Below are positions 7,857 to 15,564 of a DNA stretch of 64,000 nucleotides, piece by piece (positions within the stretch are counted from its first letter, which is position 1; each line of letters opens with the position of its first letter). The translations under genes and the position numbers were made by a program. The stretch covers positions 2,728,001 through 2,792,000 of the forward strand of contig CBDEVO010000003.1 of assembly GCA_965243615.1 (NCBI GenBank), written 5' to 3'. Below the pieces are notes generated by a model. It saw only the letters and a program-made list of their open reading frames with translations. It searched no databases and was not told the DNA's origin. This DNA comes from JAJEEA01 sp965243615. Its GTDB lineage: Bacteria; Acidobacteriota; Vicinamibacteria; Vicinamibacterales; UBA8438.

Positions 7857-8759
7857 CTATCGTCCCGGTTCGCCAGCCGCCGGGTCAAGCCGGGCGCAGG
7901 CCTCATCCATGTGCCGTTGCGTGCGCGACACCGAACGACTGTCGGGATACAGATCGGCTGGAAGCGGCATGTCGCAACGCAGAAAGGCGAGCAACTCTTC
8001 GGATCGCTGCAGGAGGGTCTCGACGCCGTCGAGGAGGTAAGGCGGTTCGTCGAGACACCGGACGGCGAACCGCGGATCGATGCGCAGGGTGCCGGCCACG
8101 CGCGGCCCGGCGGAATCGTCGACATCGTCGACCAGGACGACGTTGTCGTCGTGCAGAGAGACGGGGTGCTCCTGCACGTAGACGGTTGCACTCTCCGGTT
8201 CGAACCGGAGCTCCAAGCGCACTCTCCCCTGGTGAATACTGACCGACGAGCCGAGGCGACCGCCAGCCGGCACGCCGCCCGCCGCCGGACGTGACGCGTC
8301 CCGGCCGGGCCGTGGGTAGAAGGCGCCGCTGTCGAAGGACACCGATGAGCCACCGCCGGGGCCCGGCTCGAGAAACCACCCCGGGGTCCCGCGCCAGAGA
8401 ACGAGCACCTCCAGCATCGCGGAAGACTCCCGGTTCTCCCCGCCCGCAGGGGCCACCTGCGGAGGCGACGCTACCGGTGAGCGCAACGGCTCCAGGCCGG
8501 CCGAGCAGTTGACCGGCTCGTGCTGTTGAGCGAACCAGCTGGCCCCGACCGACGGCGAGAGCTGACGCCATGCGGTGTCCGCGAACGCCGCCGGTCGGTT
8601 GGGCGGTGACGAACAGCCCGGAGCTGCCAGGAGGAACGCGGCAATGAAGACGGCCTCGGCGACCCGCATCCAAGACCTCACCGCCTCGAACAGGCAGGGC
8701 ATCCCCCCAACGAGTCGGCGGCGAGCTTCTGGCGCGCCGACGGTCTGCTCTCTCGTCAT
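7857..8759 (-). CDS. Lipoprotein of unknown function
   Basis: A protein of about 300 residues with a hydrophobic stretch ending in a lipobox (VFIAAFLLAAPGCSS), so it is probably a lipoprotein. The middle is Pro/Gly-rich. The C-terminal half looks folded: RVRLELRFEPESATVYVQEH, then a run of acidic residues (DDNVVLVDDVDD), GTLRIDPRFAVRCLDEPPYL and a helical end with a Cys (FLRCDMPLP). No family was recognised. The start is uncertain: ATG at 8759, 8702 or 8669 are all possible, and only the first leaves a normal N-region. A perfect palindrome lies inside the gene at 8193-8210. The neighbours give no functional hint. Confidence 0.6.
   Translation of the reverse strand: MTREQTVGAPEARRRLVGGMPCLFEAVRSWMRVAEAVFIAAFLLAAPGCSSPPNRPAAFADTAWRQLSPSVGASWFAQQHEPVNCSAGLEPLRSPVASPPQVAPAGGENRESSAMLEVLVLWRGTPGWFLEPGPGGGSSVSFDSGAFYPRPGRDASRPAAGGVPAGGRLGSSVSIHQGRVRLELRFEPESATVYVQEHPVSLHDDNVVLVDDVDDSAGPRVAGTLRIDPRFAVRCLDEPPYLLDGVETLLQRSEELLAFLRCDMPLPADLYPDSRSVSRTQRHMDEACARLDPAAGEPGR
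8193..8210. repeat. 18-bp perfect palindrome inside a gene
   Basis: CTCCGGTTCGAACCGGAG equals its own complement. It falls inside the lipoprotein gene, where it encodes part of ELRFEPE, so it may be coincidence in GC-rich code. It could also be a protein-binding or recombination site. Confidence 0.5.
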
Positions 8760-8869
8760 GAGTGGTCTTCGCTCCGCTGTGTCTTGCCGCGCCACCACCA
8801 GGCGACTCGGTGCCGCCGGCAACAGAATCCAAGGAACCATCGCAGGCGTCTCCGGACCGTACCGCACCG

Positions 8870-9371
8870 CCGCTGGCTCACAGCCCAGCTCAAGCTATCG
8901 CGCCCAAAAATCTGGCGACATGACCGTACCACATCGTAGCGGCGCGGACCGAACCGGTCCCTCGGAGTCCGTCCGTGCCAGCCCCGCGGATGAAGGCGAA
9001 GCGCGAGCACCGGGTTCCACTCTGCCCGTGTCGACGCGCCCAACGTCGACGCCGCCGCGAGGCTCGCACTGTTCTTGTCACATCGACAGCCGGCCGTCCC
9101 CGCCTCCGGCCGGGACCTCCTTCGAGCCCGTCGTGATCACGCCGCCGCCCTGCGACCCGAGCGTGCCTCACCACGACCTCGACGACGAGGCCCAGATGCT
9201 GCCGGACTAGTACTTAGTAGACCAAGCCCGCCTCGGCGGGCGGGATCGTACACCGCAGGACACTTCCGCCAGCCGCGCCCGTACCAGCCGCGCCAGCCCA
9301 AGATATCGGGAGCCCGGATCGGGGTACAATGTGCGCAAAGCGCGACCGGTTCACGCATCGCCAAGGAGGGA
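8870..9371. promoter_or_regulatory. Intergenic region with likely HU-gene promoter
   Basis: About 500 bases without an intact gene between divergent transcription units. A TACAAT box near 9327-9332 lies about 40 bases before the HU-like gene and is a plausible sigma-70 -10 element; no clear -35 box stands out in this GC-rich DNA. AAGGAGGG at 9363-9370 is the ribosome site. The rest shows only short repeats of CCAGCCGCGCC. Confidence 0.45.
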
Positions 9372-9704
9372 ATGTTGGCAAGAGTCAAGAAGCTCACCGT
9401 GGCCATGACGAAGACGCAGCTGTTTTCGGATATCGCGGAGAACACGGCGTTGACGAGGCGGCAGGTCGCGGATGTCTTCGAGGCGCTGGAATCGGTCATC
9501 GAGCGCCATGTCCGGAAAGGGGCCGTCGGCGTTTGCACGATACCCGGCCTGATGAAGATCAGGGTCGTGAAGAAGCCCGCGCAAAGGGCCCGGAAGAACG
9601 TGCCGAATCCGTTCCGGCCAGGTGAGACGATGGACGTGAAGGCCAAGCCGGCAAGCAACTCCGTGAAGGTCCAGCCGCTCAAGAAGCTGAAAGATATGGC
9701 GTAG
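9372..9704 (+). CDS. HU/IHF-family DNA-binding protein
   Basis: A 110-residue protein with the whole HU fold: the helical dimerisation part TKTQLFSDIAENTALTRRQV and the beta-arm region (TIPGLMKIRVVKKPAQRARK, then NVPNPFRPGETMDVKAKPAS), ending in a lysine-rich tail (KPLKKLKDMA-like). HU proteins bend and wrap DNA in the nucleoid. Compared with the usual 90 residues, it has an extra basic N-terminal leader (MLARVKKLTVAMTK), and the usual GFGxF motif is replaced by CTIPGL, so it belongs to a divergent HU subgroup. ATG at 9372 is chosen because AAGGAGGGA lies directly upstream; the internal ATG (MTKTQ) lacks such a site. Confidence 0.9.
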   Translation: MLARVKKLTVAMTKTQLFSDIAENTALTRRQVADVFEALESVIERHVRKGAVGVCTIPGLMKIRVVKKPAQRARKNVPNPFRPGETMDVKAKPASNSVKVQPLKKLKDMA

Positions 9705-10070
9705 GTGTCGGCGGTACGGCTCGGCGTCCCGCTGGCGCTGCGTACTCCGGTTCGACGCGCGCGTGACCGAGGTCAAGGCGCCTACGGCCTGACCGTCGAC
9801 CGCCGGGTGCGGGACGCCCCGGCCCGCACCTTGGCGGGGTGCGAAGACACCGAGATCGACATCATCGCGCCGGGCGCCGCCGCCGAGATCGCGTCGCCGT
9901 CGTCGCCCGCGGCCATCGGTACCGACGCGCTCGCGCTGCACGACGACAACGGGAACGGCCGCACCAGCTGCGCCGAAGCGCGCCGCCACGGCATCGCGCC
10001 GGTGCCCCGAAACCACCCCGCGTACCGGTACATGCGGAACTGAGACGGCGACGGTGTTGTCTGCGAATGA
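9705..10070 (+). pseudogene. Nuclease/excalibur-domain protein remnant with frameshift and internal stop
   Basis: Right after the HU gene come RFDARVTEVK in one frame, then AYGLTVDRRVRDAPARTLAG in the next, as in the end of DUF1524/HNH-type secreted nucleases. An excalibur-like calcium-binding segment follows: LALHDDNGNGRTSCAEARRH, GIAPVPRNHPAYRYMRN. A TGA at 10041-10043 interrupts it, yet the frame beyond reads DGDGVVCE and stops properly at 10068-10070, which is the canonical excalibur ending. The gene thus carries one frameshift and one nonsense change, and the N-terminal catalytic part is missing. Confidence 0.7.
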
Positions 10071-10137
10071 AGCCCGCCGGTCCCGGAACGGGAACCGAAC
10101 CCCGCGGCCGAAGCGGCCGAATCCCGGAGAGGACGCC

Positions 10138-10290
10138 ATGACCGACAGGACGACGAAAGCGCTGCTGGCCGCCATCGCCGTGGGACTATGGGCGAACATC
10201 GCGGGAGACTGGCTGAAGCCGGAACCGGTTCACGCCCAGGACACGAGGACGCTCCGACCATCGGGCAATCGCTGCGGTCCGCGCACGTGC
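10138..10290 (+). pseudogene. Small exported protein, truncated by frameshift
   Basis: ATG at 10138 with GAGAGGAC upstream begins MTDRTTKALLAAIAVGLWAN and IAGDWLKPEPVHAQD, a signal peptide or membrane anchor. The expected continuation is found in another frame (EDAPTIGQSLRSA), so one or two bases were lost near 10245. It then runs directly into the phosphatase fragment. Proteins of this type are short and of unknown role. Confidence 0.5.
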
Positions 10291-10772
10291 AAACGAGCGA
10301 CGGGCCGGCGGCCACGATGGCCGCGGTCAACGCCGCCATCGTCCGCCGGGGGATACAGGGGCGCTTCGTCACGCTCTTCCACGGCGTGCTCTTCCCCGAT
10401 GGCAGGGTCACGTACTGCAATGCCGGTCACAACCCTCCCATCCTCGCGAGCAGCTCCGGCGTCCGCCGGCTCGAGACCGGCGGCATGGTGCTCGGCTTCT
10501 TCGAGGACGCGCCGTACGCGGAGGGTTCCGTGACGCTCCTGCCGGACGACTACCTGGTGCTGTTCAGCGACGGGATCTCGGAGGCGATGAACGACGAGGA
10601 AGAAGAGTTCGGCGACGACGGGCTCGTCGGCTGCCTCGCCGGGGTCGCGGACGCCGAGGCCGACTCCCGCCTGCGCCACATCTTCGCCAGCGTGAAGCGG
10701 TTCACCGCCTCCGCCCCGCAGCACGATGACGTGACGGCCATGGTCGTGGCGTATCGCTCGTCCGCGGCATGA
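10290..10772 (+). pseudogene. SpoIIE/RsbU-type PP2C phosphatase, C-terminal half only
   Basis: The frame encodes the C-terminal half of a PP2C-like serine phosphatase of the RsbU/SpoIIE family: RFVTLFHGVLFPDGRVTYCN, AGHNPPIL, the metal-binding block DDYLVLFSDGISEAMN and the final HDDVTAMVVAY. Such enzymes dephosphorylate anti-sigma-factor antagonists. The N-terminal sensor and the first metal-binding motifs (normally another 100 or more residues) are missing and replaced by the frame of the small exported protein. The fragment is probably not functional unless it is translated as a fusion from 10188. Confidence 0.7.
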
Positions 10773-10852
10773 CGACGTGCGGCTCCCTCCGCCTCGGCGG
10801 CGATCGCCATCCCATGACCGTGGCGTACCGCTCGCTCGCGGCACCACGACCG
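10745..10852 (+). repeat. Imperfect duplication of the phosphatase gene end
   Basis: TGGCGTATCGCTCGTCCGCG at the end of the phosphatase frame recurs about 68 bases later as TGGCGTACCGCTCGCTCGCG, each followed by GCA and ACGAC. This is a short tandem duplication of the last coding bases. Confidence 0.5.
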
Positions 10853-11123
10853 ATGCCGCCACATGACCCGAACCTCGGTGACAGGCGTCGCCGGACGTCC
10901 GTTGGGTGACGGCGACCCCGACCCAGCGCAGCCCGAGGCCACGCGCGCATCTGCGTGCTTTCGACCCGTTGCTCTAGTCCGCTCCACGCGGCGGCACTTT
11001 TGCTTACCGAGAGGAGCAGTGCCACAATACACGGTGACCGAGGGGACGATGCAGAAGGCAACCACCGGAATGACCGGACCGTCGAATCTGTTGCACGGGC
11101 CGGCTGACTGACGGAGGAAGATC
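10853..11123. other. Intergenic stretch before the ABC permease
   Basis: About 270 bases without a recognisable gene. It must contain the permease promoter; the last bases hold ACGGAGGAAG, its ribosome site. I see no clear -10/-35 pair or stable hairpin. Confidence 0.4.
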
Positions 11124-13796
11124 ATGCCCTTCGAGCAATGGCTCTACGCGTGGCGGGTCCGGCTGCGAATCCTGCTCGACCGCGACGCCGTCGACCGCGA
11201 GCTGGACGACGAGTTGCACCACCACGTCGCGCTCGAGACCGAGTCGCGGCGTGCGCAGGGAATCCTCCCGGCCGAGGCGCGCCGGCAGGCGCTCGCGACC
11301 CTGGGGGGGCTCGAGTCAACCCGCAACCACGTTCGCGAGGCGAGGTTCGGGGCCGCGCTCGAGCACGTGCTGCAGGACGTCCGCTACGTCCTGCGGGTCC
11401 TGCGCAGGAATCCGGGCTTCACCGCCACGACCGTCCTGACCCTGACCCTCGCGATCAGCGCGACCACCGCCACCTTCTCGGTGGTCGACGCGGTGCTGCT
11501 GCAGCAGCCGCCCTTCCCCGACGCGGACCGTCTCGTCACGCTGTGGGAGACGGACCCCGAGAACGGCAACCGGCCGACCGAGCCGGCCCCCGCGAACTTC
11601 CTGGACTGGCGCGACCAAGCGACCAACTTCGAGCACATCGCAGCCCTCGAACCGTGGTCGGTCGACCTCACGGGCACCGACACCCCCGAGGAGCTCTACG
11701 GGTGGCGGGCCACGGAGGGCTTCTTCGAGACGCTGGGCGCCGGCGCCGCCCTCGGCCGGACGTTTCTGCCCGACGAGCATCGCCCAGGCAGCGGCGTCGT
11801 CGTCCTGACGAACGCGCTGTGGCAGCGGCGCTTCGCCGGCGACCCCGGCATCGTCGGCCGCCCGCTGGTGCTGAACGGCGAGCCGCACGCGGTGGTGGGG
11901 GTGCTCGCCCCGAGCTTCGAGCTCCGCCTGGAGGGCCGTCGAAGCGACCGCGATTTCTTCCTGCCCAAGGCCATCGCTGAGCATGAGACATCCAGGCGTA
12001 GCGGGGGCTGGTGGCAGGTGATCGGGCGGACCCGCCCGGACGTGTCGCTCGCGGAGGCGCAAGCCGAGATGGACGCGGTCGCGGGGCGGCTCTCCGCCGA
12101 CCATCCGCGCACCAACACCGGCGTCGGGGCGCGCGTCATCCGTCTGCAGACGCGTCAGGTCGAGGCGGTGCGGCCGGTGCTGCTTCTGCTGTGGGGCGCG
12201 GTCGTCTTCGTCCTGCTCATCGCCTGCGTCAACGTCGCGAACCTCATGCTGGCGCGCTATGCCCGGCGCCAGCAGGAGTTCGCGGTCCGCGCCGCGGTGG
12301 GGGGCGGCCCCGCGCGCCTGCTCCGCCAGCTCCTGACCGAGAGCGTCGTCATCGCGGCCCTCGGCGGCATCGGCGGGCTCGTGGCGACGGCCTACGCCCT
12401 CGACCTGCTGGTGGCGCTCATGCCTGCCGACGTGCCCCGCCTCGCCCGGATCGCGGTGAACGGACGCGTCCTGGGGTTCACCGCCGGCCTCGTCGTCCTC
12501 ACCGCCCTCGCCTTCGGCTGCGCGCCCGCGGTCCGGATACTCCGGCAGGACGCGAACGGCCCCCTCACCCGGGGGCAGCGCGCGGGCGACACCCCCGCTC
12601 AGCAGCGGCTGCGACGCATGCTGGTGGCGGCCGAGGTCGCCCTCGCCCTGGTGCTGCTGGTCGGGGCGGGCCTGCTCCTGCAGAGCTTCGTGCGGCTGGT
12701 CAACGTCGACCTCGGCTTCACCCCGCGGAACACCGCGGTGCTGCAGGTGTTCCACTACGGCGACGGCGGCGCCGAGGCCACCCCCAACTTCTTCCGCGAG
12801 ACCGTCGCCGGCATTCGCGCCCTCCCCGGCGTCGCCGCCGCCGGCGCCGTCTCGGCGTTCCCCCTCGCGCTCGCCGACATGAGCGCCGAGAGCCCCCTGA
12901 CGCTGCTCGACCGGCCGCCGCCCCCGCCCGGCGAGGAGCCGTCGACGACCGTCTCGATGGTGACTCCGGGCTACTTCGACGCGATGCGGGTTCCGCTCCG
13001 GGCCGGGCGGTGGTTCGACGAGCGCGACGACGCCGAAGCGCCGGCCGTCGCCATCGTCAACGAGACGCTGGCGCGACAGCACTGGCCTGACGGGAACCCC
13101 ATCACGCGGCGGGTGACCGTGCAGCTCCAGGGGGGGCAGGCGTTCGAGGGGGACTTCGAGGTGGAGATCGTCGGCGTCGTCGGGGCGGTGCGCCCGCGAG
13201 GCTTCGACAGCCCCCCGCGCCCGGAGGTGTTCATTCCCCACGCGCAGGCGCCGAACGGCGCGATGACCTACGCCGTGCGGATCAACGGCGATCCCGCGGC
13301 CGGCATCCCGGCCATCCAGAGCGTGGTGTGGGACGCCGCGCCGCACCTCGCCTTCTACAGCGTCGCGACGGTCGAGCAGCTCCTGTCGGACACCCTCGCG
13401 GTGCGGCGGTTCACGACCGTGCTCCTTGCGCTGTTCGGTGCGGCGGCCCTCGCCCTCGCCGGCCTCGGCATCTACGGGGTCATCGCGGTGGCCACGGCCC
13501 AGCGGACCCGCGAGATCGGCCTGCGCCTCGCCATGGGGGCAGTGCCGCGCAATGTCGTGTGGATGGTCGTCCGCGGCGCCGTCGGTCTCGCCGGGGCCGG
13601 GGTCGCGGTCGGCCTGCTCGCATCGCTGCTGTTCTCGCAGATCCTCACCGGCCTGCTCTTCGACGTCGCCCCGTTCGACGCCCCGACGCTGGCCGCGGTG
13701 TCCCTGGTGCTGCTCGCCGTGGCCGCGGCCGCCGCCTGGTCCCCGGCGAGGCGCGCGAGCCGGGTGGACCCGCTCGTCGCGTTGCGCACGGAGTAG
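11124..13796 (+). CDS. ADOP-type ABC transporter permease (MacB/FtsX-like)
   Basis: An 890-residue permease with the acidobacterial duplicated orphan permease layout. An N-terminal cytoplasmic helical domain (VDRELDDELHHHVALETESR; ARRQALATLGGLES) leads into the first transmembrane helix with DVRYVLRVLRRNPGFTATTV and a large periplasmic MacB domain. Then come three helices with the FtsX signature (VNVANLMLARYARRQQEFAV), a second periplasmic domain, and a second helix set ending VAAAAAWSPARRASRVDPLV. The doubled MacB/FtsX module is seen directly. Such proteins lack a linked ATPase gene, as here, and probably work with a separate MacB-type ATPase in export or envelope stress. ATG at 11124 follows ACGGAGGAAG. 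Confidence 0.93.
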   Translation: MPFEQWLYAWRVRLRILLDRDAVDRELDDELHHHVALETESRRAQGILPAEARRQALATLGGLESTRNHVREARFGAALEHVLQDVRYVLRVLRRNPGFTATTVLTLTLAISATTATFSVVDAVLLQQPPFPDADRLVTLWETDPENGNRPTEPAPANFLDWRDQATNFEHIAALEPWSVDLTGTDTPEELYGWRATEGFFETLGAGAALGRTFLPDEHRPGSGVVVLTNALWQRRFAGDPGIVGRPLVLNGEPHAVVGVLAPSFELRLEGRRSDRDFFLPKAIAEHETSRRSGGWWQVIGRTRPDVSLAEAQAEMDAVAGRLSADHPRTNTGVGARVIRLQTRQVEAVRPVLLLLWGAVVFVLLIACVNVANLMLARYARRQQEFAVRAAVGGGPARLLRQLLTESVVIAALGGIGGLVATAYALDLLVALMPADVPRLARIAVNGRVLGFTAGLVVLTALAFGCAPAVRILRQDANGPLTRGQRAGDTPAQQRLRRMLVAAEVALALVLLVGAGLLLQSFVRLVNVDLGFTPRNTAVLQVFHYGDGGAEATPNFFRETVAGIRALPGVAAAGAVSAFPLALADMSAESPLTLLDRPPPPPGEEPSTTVSMVTPGYFDAMRVPLRAGRWFDERDDAEAPAVAIVNETLARQHWPDGNPITRRVTVQLQGGQAFEGDFEVEIVGVVGAVRPRGFDSPPRPEVFIPHAQAPNGAMTYAVRINGDPAAGIPAIQSVVWDAAPHLAFYSVATVEQLLSDTLAVRRFTTVLLALFGAAALALAGLGIYGVIAVATAQRTREIGLRLAMGAVPRNVVWMVVRGAVGLAGAGVAVGLLASLLFSQILTGLLFDVAPFDAPTLAAVSLVLLAVAAAAAWSPARRASRVDPLVALRTE

Positions 13797-14365
13797 GAGT
13801 CACCGCTGGCGGCCGCGTGCTGGTGCCCTAGCGCCGCGTCAGCGGCCCTCCCTCCCGCCTCGCCCCGTCGAGCGCCGCGGAGCGGGCAAGCCGTTCGAGC
13901 ACGACGCCACGCATCCCCAGGGGCCCGGACGTCCCGCCGAGCCAGCCCGGAAGTCCGCCCCGGACGCGCAAGTGGCCGCCCGACGATTCCGGCGGGCGCA
14001 GGGGTGGAGCCCGTCGGCGGCGGGTTCGGCGTCGCGCAGCGGCGCGAGCATCCAACTATATCGTCGCCGTTCCCGGGAGTGCGCGAGTTGGCTCGTTGCC
14101 AGCCCATGAGCCGATCGAAAGTTTTTTTTACTTTTTTTCGGGAGTAGAACGCCGGCTCAGCACGTCAGAACACGTCAGAAAACGTCACGCGTGTTCGTGC
14201 CCCCGTCCCAGACCGTGCTACTGGTTCCCAGGGTGTCATGTAATAATAAACTATTGCTAAACAACAACTTACGTCGTTCTTGTGCTAGGCTCGACCGTCA
14301 TGGTCCACGGCGAACCAACCACGTCGGTTCCGCCCGTCGGCGGGCCGCAACCACAGGAGGAAGAC
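13797..14365. other. Long intergenic region at the left side of the integrative island
   Basis: About 570 bases without a gene. Notable features are two T-runs (14122-14129 and 14132-14138), a tandem CACGTCAGAA repeat with a partial third copy (14161-14187) and an unusually AT-rich stretch (about 14240-14280). The change from very GC-rich code to AT-rich DNA suggests that the island border and the AlpA-gene promoter lie here. I could not identify an attachment core. Confidence 0.45.
14161..14187. repeat. Tandem CACGTCAGAA repeats
   Basis: Two exact copies of CACGTCAGAA lie head to tail, followed by a diverged third copy (AACGTCACG). The 10-bp period puts them on one face of the helix, as for regulator or recombination-protein binding sites. 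They lie about 180 bases upstream of the AlpA-type gene. Confidence 0.5.
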
Positions 14366-14566
14366 ATGACGACGAGACTGCTCACGCTCCGCGACGTGAC
14401 GGCGATGACCGCACTGTCGCGCTCGGCCATCTACGCGCTGATGGCCGAGTCCCGGTTCCCGAAGCCGATCCGGGTCGGCGCCCGCGCGGTCCGCTGGGTC
14501 GAGCAGGAAGTGGCCGACTTCATCGCCAGCCGGCCCCGCGCCGGCTCCGAGCACCCGGCCGCGTAG
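14366..14566 (+). CDS. AlpA-family transcriptional regulator
   Basis: A 66-residue winged-helix (MerR-like) DNA-binding protein of the AlpA/prophage CP4-57 regulator family. LLTLRDVTAMTALSRSAIYA is the helix-turn-helix, then LMAESRFPKPIRVGARAVRW and VEQEVADFIASR, the standard end of the family. AlpA-type proteins activate excision and often sit beside P4-type integrases; the intact integrase of this kind lies 1 kb downstream on the opposite strand. ATG at 14366 has CAGGAGGAAG upstream and removes a long, unlikely leader. A hairpin at 14579-14611 follows. Confidence 0.92.
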   Translation: MTTRLLTLRDVTAMTALSRSAIYALMAESRFPKPIRVGARAVRWVEQEVADFIASRPRAGSEHPAA

Positions 14567-14578
14567 CCGAGACGACCT

Positions 14579-14611
14579 GCCCGACCGTCTGCAAAGGTCA
14601 GGCGGTCGGGC
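14579..14611 (+). terminator. Hairpin terminator after the AlpA gene
   Basis: GCCCGACCGTCTG pairs with CAGGCGGTCGGGC across a 7-base loop (13 pairs, one of them T-G), followed by TTGGG. It begins 12 bases after the stop of the AlpA-type gene. Confidence 0.65.
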
Positions 14612-14734
14612 TTGGGCTGGGTGACACGGTCTTCCATCGTCCAGACCCAATGGCGCAAAGGCCGCCGACCTGATCGACCTCGATATCGAAACCGTTCCCA
14701 CCGCCGCCTTGCAGCTCGGCGAGAGACGCACACC

Positions 14735-15541
14735 GTGACGGGCTTCGGGGCGGACGGTATGCTACCATCCGCGGCCGTGGCGCAGATCACGATACGGCAA
14801 GGGACTCCCTCGGAGGATGCCAACGTCCTCCGGGTCGAATCCTGGCAGACGACGTCTTTGGCCGCCGCGCTCGTTCTGGTCATCGTCGTTGCCGTCATGG
14901 TCCTGCGGAGGTGGGTCCGCGGCGGCCCGGAGCAATCTGCCAGCGCGCCTCGCCCTGCTGGCGGGGTGCTCCGGCTGATCGACAGTCCCGTCCGGGTGAT
15001 GAGCTGGTGGGGGGCTGGCCCCCAGCGCATCGACTGGGCGATCCTCCCGGTGCTCGTCCACGCCGTCGCTTCGGCTCGGGTCTCTCTGGGCTTGGCGCTG
15101 CCTCCTGATGCGCCGATGGCCGCCGCGCTCTTCAGCCCCTTGATCCTCGCCGGTGCGTCTGCCGCTGCCGTGGCGGCCTTCGGTGCGCACGCCGTCGTCG
15201 TCGTGGTGCTCGATCTCCTCGCGGCTCCCTCGGGCCGGGCTCGGCGGTTGGTCGAGCTGTCAGCACTCGCGTACTGGTCGCAGGTTGCGTGGTCTGTCCC
15301 GGCCGCGTTGCTGGTGACGGGTGCCGGCGCGGTCGGCGACGATCTACGCGTGGTTCTCGACGCCACGCGGCAGCTGTGGGGCGTGTGGCTGATCGGCCTC
15401 CACGCCGCAGTCCTCTACGTCGTCACCGGCTTGTCGGTCGCCGGCGCCGTGGCGGCGGCGCTGATCATGCTCGCGGTCTTCTACGGGCTCCCGCCCCTCG
15501 TCGGCATGATCGGGTCTCAGCTCCTGACGCCCGTGCCCTGA
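14735..15541 (+). CDS. Polytopic membrane protein, Yip1-like
   Basis: A 268-residue integral membrane protein with five or six predicted helices: TTSLAAALVLVIVVAVMVLR, AILPVLVHAVASARVSLGLA, ALFSPLILAGASAAAVAAFG, ALAYWSQVAWSVPAALLVTG, GVWLIGLHAAVLYVVTGLSV and AAALIMLAVFYGLPPLVGMI. The short RRLVELSALAYWSQ segment between helices resembles Yip1-domain proteins, a membrane family of unclear role in bacteria. The start is uncertain: a GTG at 14735 has GAGAG nearby, and an ATG at 14759 is also possible. It lies within the integrative island between the AlpA regulator and the integrase, so it is probable cargo. Confidence 0.65.
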   Translation: MTGFGADGMLPSAAVAQITIRQGTPSEDANVLRVESWQTTSLAAALVLVIVVAVMVLRRWVRGGPEQSASAPRPAGGVLRLIDSPVRVMSWWGAGPQRIDWAILPVLVHAVASARVSLGLALPPDAPMAAALFSPLILAGASAAAVAAFGAHAVVVVVLDLLAAPSGRARRLVELSALAYWSQVAWSVPAALLVTGAGAVGDDLRVVLDATRQLWGVWLIGLHAAVLYVVTGLSVAGAVAAALIMLAVFYGLPPLVGMIGSQLLTPVP

Positions 15542-15564
15542 CGCCGCGGGCCGGCTGTGGCGCC

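Noticed and set aside
8193..8210. Palindrome resembling a tRNA T-arm (GGTTCGAACC)
   Set aside because: No cloverleaf can be built around it, and it lies inside the lipoprotein reading frame.
11316..13346. A 676-codon minus-strand open frame
   Set aside because: It is the shadow of the ABC permease gene on the other strand and shows no family features.
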